DNA of 15,052 bases from Candidatus Helarchaeota archaeon (GTDB lineage: Archaea; Asgardarchaeota; Lokiarchaeia; Helarchaeales; HEL-GB-A). The position numbers and the translations under genes were made by a program. The notes below the pieces were generated by a model. That model was not told the origin of the DNA and made no database searches. It worked only from the letters and a program-made list of their open reading frames with translations. The stretch lies in the NCBI GenBank assembly GCA_013375405.1, contig JABXJU010000101.1:1-15052 (forward strand). Reading direction: 5' to 3'. Numbering within the stretch: the stretch's first letter is position 1; the number at the start of each line of letters is the position of its first letter. Below are positions 7,844-14,833 of this stretch, piece by piece.

Positions 7844-10126
7844 TTATTTTCTATTCATACCGATACGGCAGAACTTCGCAATTAAGGAAGCAAGCTGGAT
7901 TTTTTCATCTGCACCTTCTATCAATCTAAAATTTATCTCGCCGGTTATTTCAATTAGATTAATTTTTTGCAATTCAGTAATATTTTTCAACTTAATAATC
8001 TCACGATGAATTTGTCCAATTACATCTATCCCTGATAAACCATAAACATTCAATAATGTCTCTATTTGTTGAATCGCATCAAGAAATTTCCCTTCTAAGG
8101 CTATTTTAAGTAAGTTCTGGATTTCTTCAGGACGCGCTTTACCTGTAACCTTATATACAGTATTAGCATCAATTTCACCTTTTAGAGTAGCTGTTGTTTG
8201 AAGAATATTTATGGCACGCCTCATATCACCTCCACTATTATATAAAATCGCCTCTTTACCGTCTTCCATCAAATCAATTTTCTCATTTTTACTTATTTCT
8301 TCTAATCTCTGCAAAATATCTTTATTTTTTAGGGGCGAGAATCGAAAAATACTGCATCTTGACTGAATTGGATCAATAATTTTCGAGGAATAATTACATA
8401 TTAAAATAAAACGACAATTTCTAGAAGTCGATTCCATAGTTCTGCGGAGAGCTTGCTGTGCATCGCCCGTCATATTATCTGCCTCATCTAATACCAATAT
8501 TTTAAAGGGGGCATCTTCAGTTCCCAAATAATGGGCAAATTGCTTGATAGAAGTTCTAACTACTTTAATACCTCGTTCATCACTATTATGCAATAATACA
8601 GGTGTTGTGCCACCCCAAAATGCTTGACTGTCTGGAACAGATACATCATAGACATAGTCATTGTAATCTTCTACCTGAATATCCGTTATTTTAACAGAAT
8701 AGAGACCTGAATCTACTAAACTGCGTATATTTTCAATTACTTGATCTTCTGTTTCAATCGTCTCAAGAAGGTTTTTAATGATTTGTTTAGAAACTCGTTT
8801 TGATTTCTTGCTATATAATGAATGTCGTAATAAATATCTTGGGTTACCTTTTGCGTAATGTATTAATCTATGAGATAAAAAAGAAGGTAATAAATTTGAT
8901 TTCACATAGGAAAATTTAGCATGCGGCCAAATTAACCTTACTTCTTTTTTAAATGAAGAAGTTTCTATGTCTGAAATTCGTCCTAGCCATGCAGAATCTA
9001 TTAGTACATCCTTAGAGACTGAAGTTATTCTTGCAACTTCTCCCCACACCCCACAGCCATCTCCTCTATAATATCCATTTAGAAAATTTATCCTATTAGA
9101 TGTAGTCGCATCAAAGATAAAAAGTGGTACCCTTTTAAAGTGAGCAGTCTTCCTTTCACTTCCATCATAAAAATTTGCTCCGAAAAATTTAGTAAGCTGT
9201 GTATTTAATATTCTAATTTGAATAGAACTTTCACGACTTCTGTCAAAGCCAGATTTTCCTTTATTTGAGTATATTGATAAATTCAAATTTTTAAAGAAAT
9301 TTGAAACATCTTCTGCTAGTTTTTTTTCTTGAGGATATCCAAATGTAAATATGATTTGTCCGCTTGTATTTCCTTGAAGAGATGTACATCCTTCTGCCAA
9401 GTATATTCCAAGTATTTTTGAAAATTCATCGTTTAGGGTAAAATCTTTAAATATTTTTTTAACTTTTGGATTTCTAATTCTAGTATGTAACAGAGCAGTA
9501 TTCATATTTGGCTCAAATGGTCTTAAATTTAATTCTTGTGTTTTTCCAAGAAAATTAGTTTTAAACGAAATTAGTAAATCTCCCTTAAGAAGTTCAGATA
9601 CTTTCTTAGAAATTAAATTTCCTTCTTCATTAAAAATTATTACAGAATGATCTAAACTTGTTTTAACATAACCTCCTTCATATCTAATTTTGGCAATTTT
9701 TTGGACTTTATGTCTAAAAATATAATCAACATCGGAAAATCTAATTTCATATTTTAGACCAATTGAAAGTACTTTTAGGTCTTCAGGTTTAACTCTTATA
9801 CCAGAATTATCTTTAAAATAAAGTTTAGCTAATTCTTTAAAATTGGTTCTTTTAATTTCATTGTTTATTTTAATTAAAATTGGTGTGTCTGATGTAACAC
9901 TTGCATTAAGTTCTTTTACATTTTGACGGTAGGAATGACCAAATAGATCGTGAGCTAAGGCTAAAGCACAGGTAGTTTTTCCGGTTCCTGGAGGTCCGCT
10001 GAAAATGAGGTGCGGCATAGATTTCTCTTGAATAAAAATTTTCAGGCGAGTTACTATTTCTGTTTGATTTACTACATCACTTAAGGTTCTGGGACGATAT
10101 TTTTCGACCCACATTATTTCTTCCAA
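7844..10126 (-). CDS. rfcS: Replication factor C small subunit, interrupted by an intein
   Basis: The 760-residue precursor is an archaeal clamp-loader small subunit split by a 439-residue intein. The N-extein (1-75) contains the WVEKYRPRTL block and Walker A GPPGTGKT (44-51). The C-extein (515-760) contains Walker B LVLDEAD, the SRC motif (589-591) with the arginine finger, and sensor 2 GGDMRRAINILQ. Spliced, the protein is 321 residues, normal for RFCS. With the large subunit it forms the ATP-driven complex that opens and loads PCNA onto primed DNA. The intein sits inside the conserved LNASDERG motif, next to the ATPase centre. The TTG at 10126 gives the longest frame, but the ATG at 10112-10114 (residue 5) has GGAAGA a few bases upstream and is the likelier start. 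No RFC large subunit lies next to it. Confidence 0.93.
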   Translation of the reverse strand: MEEIMWVEKYRPRTLSDVVNQTEIVTRLKIFIQEKSMPHLIFSGPPGTGKTTCALALAHDLFGHSYRQNVKELNASVTSDTPILIKINNEIKRTNFKELAKLYFKDNSGIRVKPEDLKVLSIGLKYEIRFSDVDYIFRHKVQKIAKIRYEGGYVKTSLDHSVIIFNEEGNLISKKVSELLKGDLLISFKTNFLGKTQELNLRPFEPNMNTALLHTRIRNPKVKKIFKDFTLNDEFSKILGIYLAEGCTSLQGNTSGQIIFTFGYPQEKKLAEDVSNFFKNLNLSIYSNKGKSGFDRSRESSIQIRILNTQLTKFFGANFYDGSERKTAHFKRVPLFIFDATTSNRINFLNGYYRGDGCGVWGEVARITSVSKDVLIDSAWLGRISDIETSSFKKEVRLIWPHAKFSYVKSNLLPSFLSHRLIHYAKGNPRYLLRHSLYSKKSKRVSKQIIKNLLETIETEDQVIENIRSLVDSGLYSVKITDIQVEDYNDYVYDVSVPDSQAFWGGTTPVLLHNSDERGIKVVRTSIKQFAHYLGTEDAPFKILVLDEADNMTGDAQQALRRTMESTSRNCRFILICNYSSKIIDPIQSRCSIFRFSPLKNKDILQRLEEISKNEKIDLMEDGKEAILYNSGGDMRRAINILQTTATLKGEIDANTVYKVTGKARPEEIQNLLKIALEGKFLDAIQQIETLLNVYGLSGIDVIGQIHREIIKLKNITELQKINLIEITGEINFRLIEGADEKIQLASLIAKFCRIGMNRK
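8585..9901 (-). mobile_element. Intein with LAGLIDADG homing endonuclease domain, inserted in RFC small subunit
   Basis: The intein covers residues 76-514 of the RFC precursor. It begins with Ser76 in the block A pattern SVTSDTPILI, has block B SLDHSV (157-162), and ends with block F VYDVSVPDSQAFWGG and block G LLHN (511-514). The penultimate His, final Asn and following Ser515 complete a normal splicing centre. The middle carries two LAGLIDADG-type motifs, LGIYLAEGC (239-247) and LNGYYRGDG (349-357), so this is a full-length element with an endonuclease that looks intact, including the acidic residues. Removing it joins ELNA to SDERG, restoring the RFC motif exactly. RFC genes are well-known intein hosts in archaea. 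Splicing in this protein is predicted, not shown. Confidence 0.92.
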
Positions 10127-10176
10127 GGGGCTATCACCGATTCACTTTTTATTACAATAATATGTTATGAAAATTC

Positions 10177-10210
10177 CTTATAAACAACTATCTTATAGGA
10201 ATATATAAAA
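10177..10210 (-). promoter_or_regulatory. Probable TATA elements for the RFC gene
   Basis: On the minus strand two TATA-like stretches, TTTATATAT (opposite 10201-10209) and TTTATAAG (opposite 10178-10185), lie about 55-95 nt upstream of the RFC start. They fit archaeal TATA composition, but which one is used cannot be told from sequence. Confidence 0.3.
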
Positions 10211-10412
10211 TTTGAATTGTTATAACTAAGATACTCGTCTTGCTTTATCAACCCTTTGATAAAAGACATTTTAGTTTATTCATTTTTAAACATATTAAAT
10301 TAGTCAATTTTTAAGTACGAATACTTTCAGAGATCTCCTTCTATCACTATGAACAATCAATAAGCTTCAGAATACAAACAAATAGTTTAGGCGTATTTTA
10401 ACGAAGATAGAT

Positions 10413-10428
10413 GACATGAAAACATGTC
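10413..10428. promoter_or_regulatory. 16-bp perfect palindrome upstream of TFB; candidate operator
   Basis: The sequence GACATGAAAACATGTC is a perfect inverted repeat with 6-bp arms and a 4-bp centre. It sits about 60 nt upstream of the TFB start and just upstream of its likely TATA region (about 10446-10458), a plausible place for a dimeric regulator to bind. The rest of the 360-bp gap between RFC and TFB is AT-rich and I see no gene in it. Confidence 0.3.
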
Positions 10429-10486
10429 GAAAGAATAAAAACTAATTTTAAACTTTTATGTTTGTTCAATTTCTGGGGTTTGTATT

Positions 10487-11512
10487 TTGAATGATCTAAA
10501 AAATCAAGTAGTAGAATGTACTAGTTGTATTCATGAAACAATACTAGATTCTACCAAAGGTGAACATGTGTGTGTAAAGTGCGGCTTAGTTCTTTCAAAA
10601 GAATTTGTCCCCCCCTCCTATAAAATTAATCCGCATGATAGCAGAGATCACCGGAATTCTGCATCCCATTTTGTCGCTTTAGGTGATCGGCTTAATATTG
10701 TTGATGGCTTAGGAAGTTATATGGGATATCAATTTTCGACCTACTTTCATGACAAGAATGGGATAGCCTTATCCTCTAAGAAACAGGCTCTTTTCAAGAG
10801 ACTAAAATATCGTTATGATCTCCGTGCTCGAATTGACAAACAAGAGACCAATTATAGGACATTAATGACTTTAAATAGAGTTTGTACATTAGTAGAATCA
10901 ATAACTCAGAATATCAAAAATAGGACTGCATATCTTTATCATAAATTTATTAAGAAATTAAAAAAGGGAGATTTTTATAATCATTTGAATCTGATTGCAG
11001 TCTGTCTCTACCTTGCTGCCAAGGAATTTAAGGATAGTATTCCTTTAACGATAAAAGAAATTGCCGACGCTTTTAAAAAATTGCATCATCGGGTCACTAC
11101 TAAGAGTATTATTAGAACTGCTCTTCTAATCAAACCTAAATTTAAGGATATATTTCAAAATCACACATCCACTAAAAGTGAAGAGTATCTTCCCAAGATT
11201 GTCCATAAACTTACTTCGACTGCTGAAATACAAAAGAGATTAGCGAAAATTCATAAAACAGGATTTGAATATGAGAAAGATCTTTTATTTGAAAGTCAAG
11301 TGATTTTACAACAAATTTCTTCTGAGGAAAGAGGGGGTCGAAATCCTTACATACTGGCTGTAGCAACTGTTTATGCGGCGGATCGAATACTCTCTAAGAG
11401 ATGGAAAAAACGATCAATTTTAACTCAACACCTACTTTCTCTTATTACAGGAACAGCTGAATATTCAGTAAGAGATCATTGGAGAGGCTTATTATATAAT
11501 GTTGTATTCTAA
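10487..11512 (+). CDS. tfb: Transcription initiation factor TFIIB (divergent TFB paralogue)
   Basis: A 341-residue TFIIB homologue. The N-terminal zinc ribbon has four cysteines (C11, C14, C29, C32 in CTSC and CVKCG), followed by a short linker with VPPSYKINP where the B-reader would be. Two cyclin-like repeats follow: about 105-210 (NHLNLIAVCLYLAAKEF) and about 225-335 (GRNPYILAVATVYAADRIL). It should bind TBP-TATA DNA and recruit RNA polymerase. The linker and cyclin repeats look divergent from canonical archaeal TFB, where the GLGT-type B-finger block is usually stronger, so this may be one of several TFB paralogues in the genome. The start is TTG with GGGG at 10475-10478 upstream. It is transcribed divergently from RFC and appears to be a single gene. 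Confidence 0.85.
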   Translation: MNDLKNQVVECTSCIHETILDSTKGEHVCVKCGLVLSKEFVPPSYKINPHDSRDHRNSASHFVALGDRLNIVDGLGSYMGYQFSTYFHDKNGIALSSKKQALFKRLKYRYDLRARIDKQETNYRTLMTLNRVCTLVESITQNIKNRTAYLYHKFIKKLKKGDFYNHLNLIAVCLYLAAKEFKDSIPLTIKEIADAFKKLHHRVTTKSIIRTALLIKPKFKDIFQNHTSTKSEEYLPKIVHKLTSTAEIQKRLAKIHKTGFEYEKDLLFESQVILQQISSEERGGRNPYILAVATVYAADRILSKRWKKRSILTQHLLSLITGTAEYSVRDHWRGLLYNVVF

Positions 11513-11742
11513 TCTATACGATGCCCTCCGAAACCTTCCAAAAATCACCCAAACCTTAATCTCTATGCTATTCAATGTTTGAGCTGATTTTTCTAGGGTT
11601 TCGAGGACCTGACCGTTTCGCGTATTTTAGCAGAGATCGACGAGTTCATGGAAATCCTCTATAGCAGCTAAGGCAGTTGACCAGCTACTGATGAAAGAAA
11701 GAATCCCAGCCAATATCCGATAATCACCTTCAAAAATTAATT
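11511..11742. repeat. Copy A of a tandem duplication derived from the RAMP-cassette 3' end
   Basis: Positions 11511-11555 match 11828-11872, and 11556-11742 match 11926-12112 with about eight mismatches in 187 bp. Copy A lacks the 53-bp segment 11873-11925 of copy B, which carries most of the 36-bp repeat. Copy A begins just inside the TFB stop codon. The intervening 11743-11827 is unique AT-rich sequence with no supported gene. Confidence 0.85.
11627..11742 (-). pseudogene. 37-codon 3' remnant of the 234-residue cassette protein
   Basis: The minus strand of copy A preserves in frame the last 37 codons and the TAA stop of the gene at 11997-12701. Compared with the intact gene there are three amino-acid changes (Gly to Glu, Ser to Phe, Val to Ala), one silent change and no frameshift. 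The upstream part of the gene is missing, so this is a truncated, presumably non-functional duplicate. Confidence 0.75.
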
Positions 11743-11827
11743 TATCTCTTTTTTAGGTTACTCGGCAAATTTTCTGAGCCCTTTTATGGTTCTGATATTC
11801 ATTATCATTGCAAATGTTTTTTTATCT

Positions 11828-12112
11828 AATCTATGCTATGCCCTCCAAAGCCTTCCAAAAATCACCCAAACCGCTGCAACGTGTGTAATTGCAAACCGTT
11901 CTTAATGAATTTTTCTTAAACTGGCTTAATCTCTATACTATGCAATGCTTGAGCTGATTTTTCTAGGGCTTCGAGGACCTGACCGTTTCGCGTATTTTAG
12001 CAGAGATCGACGAGTTCATGGAAATCCTCTATAACAGCTAGGGCAGTTGACCAGCTACTGATGGAAGAAAGAATCCCAGCCAATATCCGATAATCACCTC
12101 CAAAAATTAATT
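11828..12112. repeat. Copy B of the tandem duplication, including the intact gene's 3' end
   Basis: This copy contains the last ~37 codons of the 234-residue protein gene and its downstream flank, plus a 53-bp segment (11873-11925) absent from copy A. Copies A and B are in direct orientation about 317-370 bp apart. Confidence 0.85.
11892..11927 (+). repeat. 36-bp direct repeat, left copy (downstream of the RAMP cassette)
   Basis: Matches 14589-14624 at 34 of 36 positions (differences at repeat positions 7 and 25). The shared core contains TTCTTAATGAATTTTTC and ends AAACTGGCTT. It falls just beyond the 3' end of the three-gene cassette, largely within the 53-bp segment missing from duplication copy A. 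Its length is in the range of CRISPR repeats, but no spacer-repeat array is present. Confidence 0.85.
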
Positions 12113-12701
12113 CTCTACGACGTTCCCAGCTACTGTAGAAACGGGCAAAAATACGAGTAAGACTCCCTTCCTTATTATGGGGAAGGATTGCCCATGTCCG
12201 TGATTTATCATGGTAAATTATTTGGAAGGGGCTTGTTATTGGGATATTTTCGCAGAGATAGAGCTCATTCAACTTATGATTTTGATTTAAGTTAAAATAC
12301 AATGCGCAGGTTAATAATGTATGGTACTTCAACGATGTATAGGGGAAATATTTAGATTCTGAAAAGAGATTAAGGAGTTTAGAGGTAAGAATTGCTTCAT
12401 GTAACTTGAATGCATCTTTTTCTTTAAATAGCTCAGTGACCTCAGACTTATGCTGATTTATCAAAGCCCGCGGATTCTTAAGGTTTCTCATTGGGAAAAT
12501 TAGAGACTTTCTATAGAGTTCTTCTTGAAATGATTCCCGTAAAAAATTACGACTCAGCCACGCAGCAACACCATCTGCCTCACGCGCTTTCTCATTGGGC
12601 ATCGCCACTTTATGAGCTAACGCGCCAGGGACACGGATCTTATGTAAATCATGCTGTAAAATCCGAAGAATCCCTTCACTTACAGTCAATTTAACTACCA
12701 C
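11997..12701 (-). CDS. Unrecognised protein, third gene of the RAMP cassette
   Basis: I do not recognise this 234-residue protein. It looks mostly alpha-helical (for example VAAWLSRNFLRESFQEELYRKSL and HEAILTSKLLNLFSES) with a shorter beta-rich stretch around ITSPFQIIYHDKSRTWAILPH (about 160-180). There is no glycine-rich RAMP loop, no cysteine cluster and no nuclease motif I can point to. It overlaps the preceding RAMP gene by 11 nt and starts at GTG behind GGAAGAAGAG, so it is translated as part of that operon. By position it could be a small or large subunit (Cas11- or Cas8-like) of the effector, but that is inference. Its last 37 codons are duplicated at 11627-11742. Confidence 0.65.
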   Translation of the reverse strand: MVVKLTVSEGILRILQHDLHKIRVPGALAHKVAMPNEKAREADGVAAWLSRNFLRESFQEELYRKSLIFPMRNLKNPRALINQHKSEVTELFKEKDAFKLHEAILTSKLLNLFSESKYFPYTSLKYHTLLTCALYFNLNQNHKLNELYLCENIPITSPFQIIYHDKSRTWAILPHNKEGSLTRIFARFYSSWERRRELIFGGDYRILAGILSSISSWSTALAVIEDFHELVDLC

Positions 12702-13404
12702 TCTTCTTCCAATTATTTAATATGAATTCTCCAAAACCAAATTGCCCTAGAAGCCGTCTATGAGATTTCTCCCTCCGTGTTATTCCCTCTTTCGCTATCT
12801 TCTGTATTTTTAAGCCTGATTTCAAGCGAAAAAACTGTCCCGGAGCGACAGCCCGAACGGAATTAGACCTACCATTATTCCAGAGTAACACATCTTCATG
12901 ACGCCATTTATACTTCTCAACCATGGTAGGCATATGAACCATAGGCGCGATAAGCGTCAGATGGGATGCCTCTTCAACCAGTTCCAGTTCATCAATATTA
13001 ACAAAGGCAAAATCCTGAAGTGTTACAGCTCCAAATCCGCAATTTCGAGCACCACCAAGCTGAAGGAGTTCCTCCGAATTAATTGTTTCAAGCAAACTAT
13101 CAGGTGGGTTTAGAATATCAAAAGTTACAAATTCAGGCGTGAAGAAAGATCTAAACCTTCGATGACTTTGTACTCTATCAAAAAATAATTCAAAATGGGG
13201 GTGTAAAAAACATTTCTTGGTTCGAATCAAAAAGAATTCCTGATAAGTTTTGGGAGGAATGAGCTGCCGGATATCTGTAAAAACTCCTATTGATGTATCT
13301 AACTGTAATGAAAGAGCATGCCTTAGAGCATTTCCCATGATGAATCGTGAATCACCCTTATATTCCGTGTGAAAGCGAAATAAGAGTCTTAAAATCTCAT
13401 CCAT
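12691..13404 (-). CDS. RAMP-superfamily Cas protein (Cas5/Csc1/Csf3-like candidate) with two Gly-rich loops
   Basis: About 237 residues from the ATG at 13402-13404, which lies one base after the stop of the upstream Cas7-like gene; a frame starting at 13437 would overlap that gene by 32 nt. Counting from the longer start, the N-terminal part has the RAMP pattern LLFRFHTEY...RFIMGNALRHAL (17-42) and a glycine-rich loop LGGARNCGFG (127-136). A second glycine-rich motif LLGQFGFGEF (229-238) closes the protein, suggesting two RRM-like domains as in Cas5, Cas6 or Csm4-type proteins. Such proteins bind crRNA, capping the 5' handle (Cas5) or processing it (Cas6). A histidine near residue 40 and others at 79-92 exist, but I cannot assign catalysis. 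Membership of the RAMP superfamily is fairly well supported; the subfamily is not. Confidence 0.6.
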   Translation of the reverse strand: MDEILRLLFRFHTEYKGDSRFIMGNALRHALSLQLDTSIGVFTDIRQLIPPKTYQEFFLIRTKKCFLHPHFELFFDRVQSHRRFRSFFTPEFVTFDILNPPDSLLETINSEELLQLGGARNCGFGAVTLQDFAFVNIDELELVEEASHLTLIAPMVHMPTMVEKYKWRHEDVLLWNNGRSNSVRAVAPGQFFRLKSGLKIQKIAKEGITRREKSHRRLLGQFGFGEFILNNWKKSGS

Positions 13405-13405
13405 T

Positions 13406-14374
13406 TTATACGGTTGCCTCGGTTTCTTCTTTATCATTTTTTGTCTGTTTTTGAATAGGAAACTTTATTTTTTGCTTCTCAATAACTTCTAGAAATTCGC
13501 GGTTTAGCTTTTCAGCATTCTCTTTCTTCAACTTGAATTGTATCTTAATGCCTCCACTTTCTTCTTCCAGTTCTTCATCTCTTTCTTGAGGGACAAGGGT
13601 TTTATTTCTAGATTTCTTAACCTTGCTTACCTTGTTTATTAAAGGCAATATGGCGGCTCGACCATACCCTTGCCCACGCATGCCACCCAATAAGAAATCA
13701 AATTCATACCCTTGAACCATGGTCTTGAGAAAATCTAAGGCCTTTAAAAGTACAATTTCGTGTTCTCTGTTTTCGACCTTTAGAATTAATTTGAAAGGAG
13801 CTTTAATCATAACCCCTACCACAGTTTCCATTGACATATAGGTTTGGTGAGTATTTTTTCTTGCGCGTGGGCTACAATGGGCAATTTCGACCCTTCCTCC
13901 ACCAACGCTCCCAAAAACCTTATTAATTTCCTTAGTGGCGGTTCCATTACCCGTAGTTGTTGGGTAGAAATACACGCTCGGTACAATTAGATTACCAGGC
14001 ACATTAAGATCGCCGAACATTTGATAAATAAGACAACCGCCTTCCTCAGCACAATCCCCTCGGGAATGATACCCCATTGTTAAATCTTCTTTATTAAAAT
14101 ATTCCTTATTGCGTGCTCCGGTCACGCTGATTTGAGTAAGTGGATGACAGACACTAATTCCTTGTTGAAGTAATAATTTTTCAATAGCATGGCGTAACCA
14201 CCCTCGAAGTGTTTGTCCACTTATTCGTCCAGTTTTAGCGAAGGGTGAGGTCCTTTTTCGCTCTAGCTCATTTTTTGCGTGACTGAACATCACTAACACA
14301 TTGTCCCGATTAGTAAAACTTTCACATAAAAGAACTGTTTCAATAATTTTTTTATTATTTACCAAATTAATCAC
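13406..14374 (-). CDS. Cas7-group RAMP protein (Csc2/Csf2/Csm3-like)
   Basis: A 322-residue protein with the hallmarks of a Cas7 backbone subunit. SPFAKTGRISGQTLRGWLRHAIE (43-65) matches the conserved loop and helix that begins Cas7/Csm3 proteins. GDCAEEGGCLIYQMFGD (106-122) resembles the CxxC...FG block that often binds zinc; Cys76, His77 and His103 are further possible ligands. GGMRGQGYGRA (230-240) is the canonical RAMP glycine-rich loop. Multiple Cas7 copies normally coat the crRNA spacer in class 1 effectors. The C-terminal 75 residues are highly charged and lysine/glutamate-rich, beyond the usual fold. The start is GTG at 14374 with a TATA box about 35 nt upstream, implying a very short leader. 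It is first in a three-gene operon. No Cas10, cas1 or cas2 is nearby, so the subtype stays open. Confidence 0.72.
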   Translation of the reverse strand: MINLVNNKKIIETVLLCESFTNRDNVLVMFSHAKNELERKRTSPFAKTGRISGQTLRGWLRHAIEKLLLQQGISVCHPLTQISVTGARNKEYFNKEDLTMGYHSRGDCAEEGGCLIYQMFGDLNVPGNLIVPSVYFYPTTTGNGTATKEINKVFGSVGGGRVEIAHCSPRARKNTHQTYMSMETVVGVMIKAPFKLILKVENREHEIVLLKALDFLKTMVQGYEFDFLLGGMRGQGYGRAAILPLINKVSKVKKSRNKTLVPQERDEELEEESGGIKIQFKLKKENAEKLNREFLEVIEKQKIKFPIQKQTKNDKEETEATV

Positions 14375-14406
14375 AATCCGTGAGTTAACCTTTTTTTACA
14401 AAAATC

Positions 14407-14415
14407 ATATATAAA
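14407..14415 (-). promoter_or_regulatory. TATA box of the RAMP cassette
   Basis: On the minus strand TTTATATAT, preceded by AGGAG, lies about 33-41 nt before the GTG start of the Cas7-like gene. With the usual 25-nt spacing to the transcription start, the mRNA leader would be only about 7-11 nt, favouring nearly leaderless translation. Confidence 0.5.
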
Positions 14416-14588
14416 CTCCTATTTCTTTTTGAAACCTTTCTTTACCATAGATTAGAATTGGATACCAAAAGTTAAAAATCTTACGAAAAATAGACCAATT
14501 TGCGCAAAATACTTTCAGTCACCTACTTATGGGGCGTCAGTTCTAACTTACACTCCTCTAAAAGTATGTTCGCTTTTAATGAAATAAT

Positions 14589-14624
14589 CAAACCATTCTT
14601 AATGAATTTTTCATAAACTGGCTT
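14589..14624 (+). repeat. 36-bp direct repeat, right copy (in the cassette/helicase divergent promoter region)
   Basis: Second copy of the repeat at 11892-11927 (34 of 36 identical, same orientation). It lies about 215 nt upstream of the Cas7-like start and about 210 nt upstream of the helicase-like start, in an AT-rich non-coding stretch of about 460 bp (14375-14833) where I see no gene. Such a position would suit an attachment or recombination site, a regulator site or a solitary CRISPR-like repeat. Confidence 0.85.
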
Positions 14625-14833
14625 TTTAGCGGATTCCTTTTTCTATTTTATTGATTTCTTTTTGATTAAATTCAGAAATTCTTTTTATAATACGGATTTA
14701 TATTTAAATTATAAATTTAAATATATTTTTTTATAAGTACATTTTCATCTTCAATCTTCGAATTTTGGTGTTTAGAATAGTTCTTACAATATTGGTTTGT
14801 AATATAGCATTTTCTCTTCTTTTCCTCGTATTT

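Noticed and set aside
8194..8379. Plus-strand 61-codon frame opposite the RFC C-extein
   Set aside because: Shadow of the RFC gene; aromatic-rich translation typical of antisense AT-rich sequence.
11765..11815. Short minus-strand peptide frame with MNIRTIKGLRKFAE between the duplicated copies
   Set aside because: Too short, no ribosome site and no homologous family recognised; probably chance.
12491..12694. Plus-strand 67-codon frame opposite the 234-residue cassette gene
   Set aside because: Fully covered by the minus-strand gene, whose operon structure and ribosome site are better supported.
12898..13113. Plus-strand 71-codon frame opposite the second RAMP gene
   Set aside because: Overlaps the region encoding the Gly-rich loop on the minus strand; no independent support.
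13406..14374. Naming the Cas7-like gene csc2, csf2 or csm3
   Set aside because: The motifs prove the RAMP/Cas7 group but do not separate the subtypes, and the marker genes (cas10d, csf1, cas10) are not visible.
11892..14624. Calling the two 36-bp repeats a CRISPR array
   Set aside because: Only two copies 2.7 kb apart with genes between them; no regular spacers, so they are reported as direct repeats only.
14765..14833. Extension of the helicase frame to TTG 14765 as a membrane-anchored helicase
   Set aside because: The added hydrophobic stretch reads like AT-rich leader DNA and is not expected for a helicase; GTG 14834 preferred, with low certainty.
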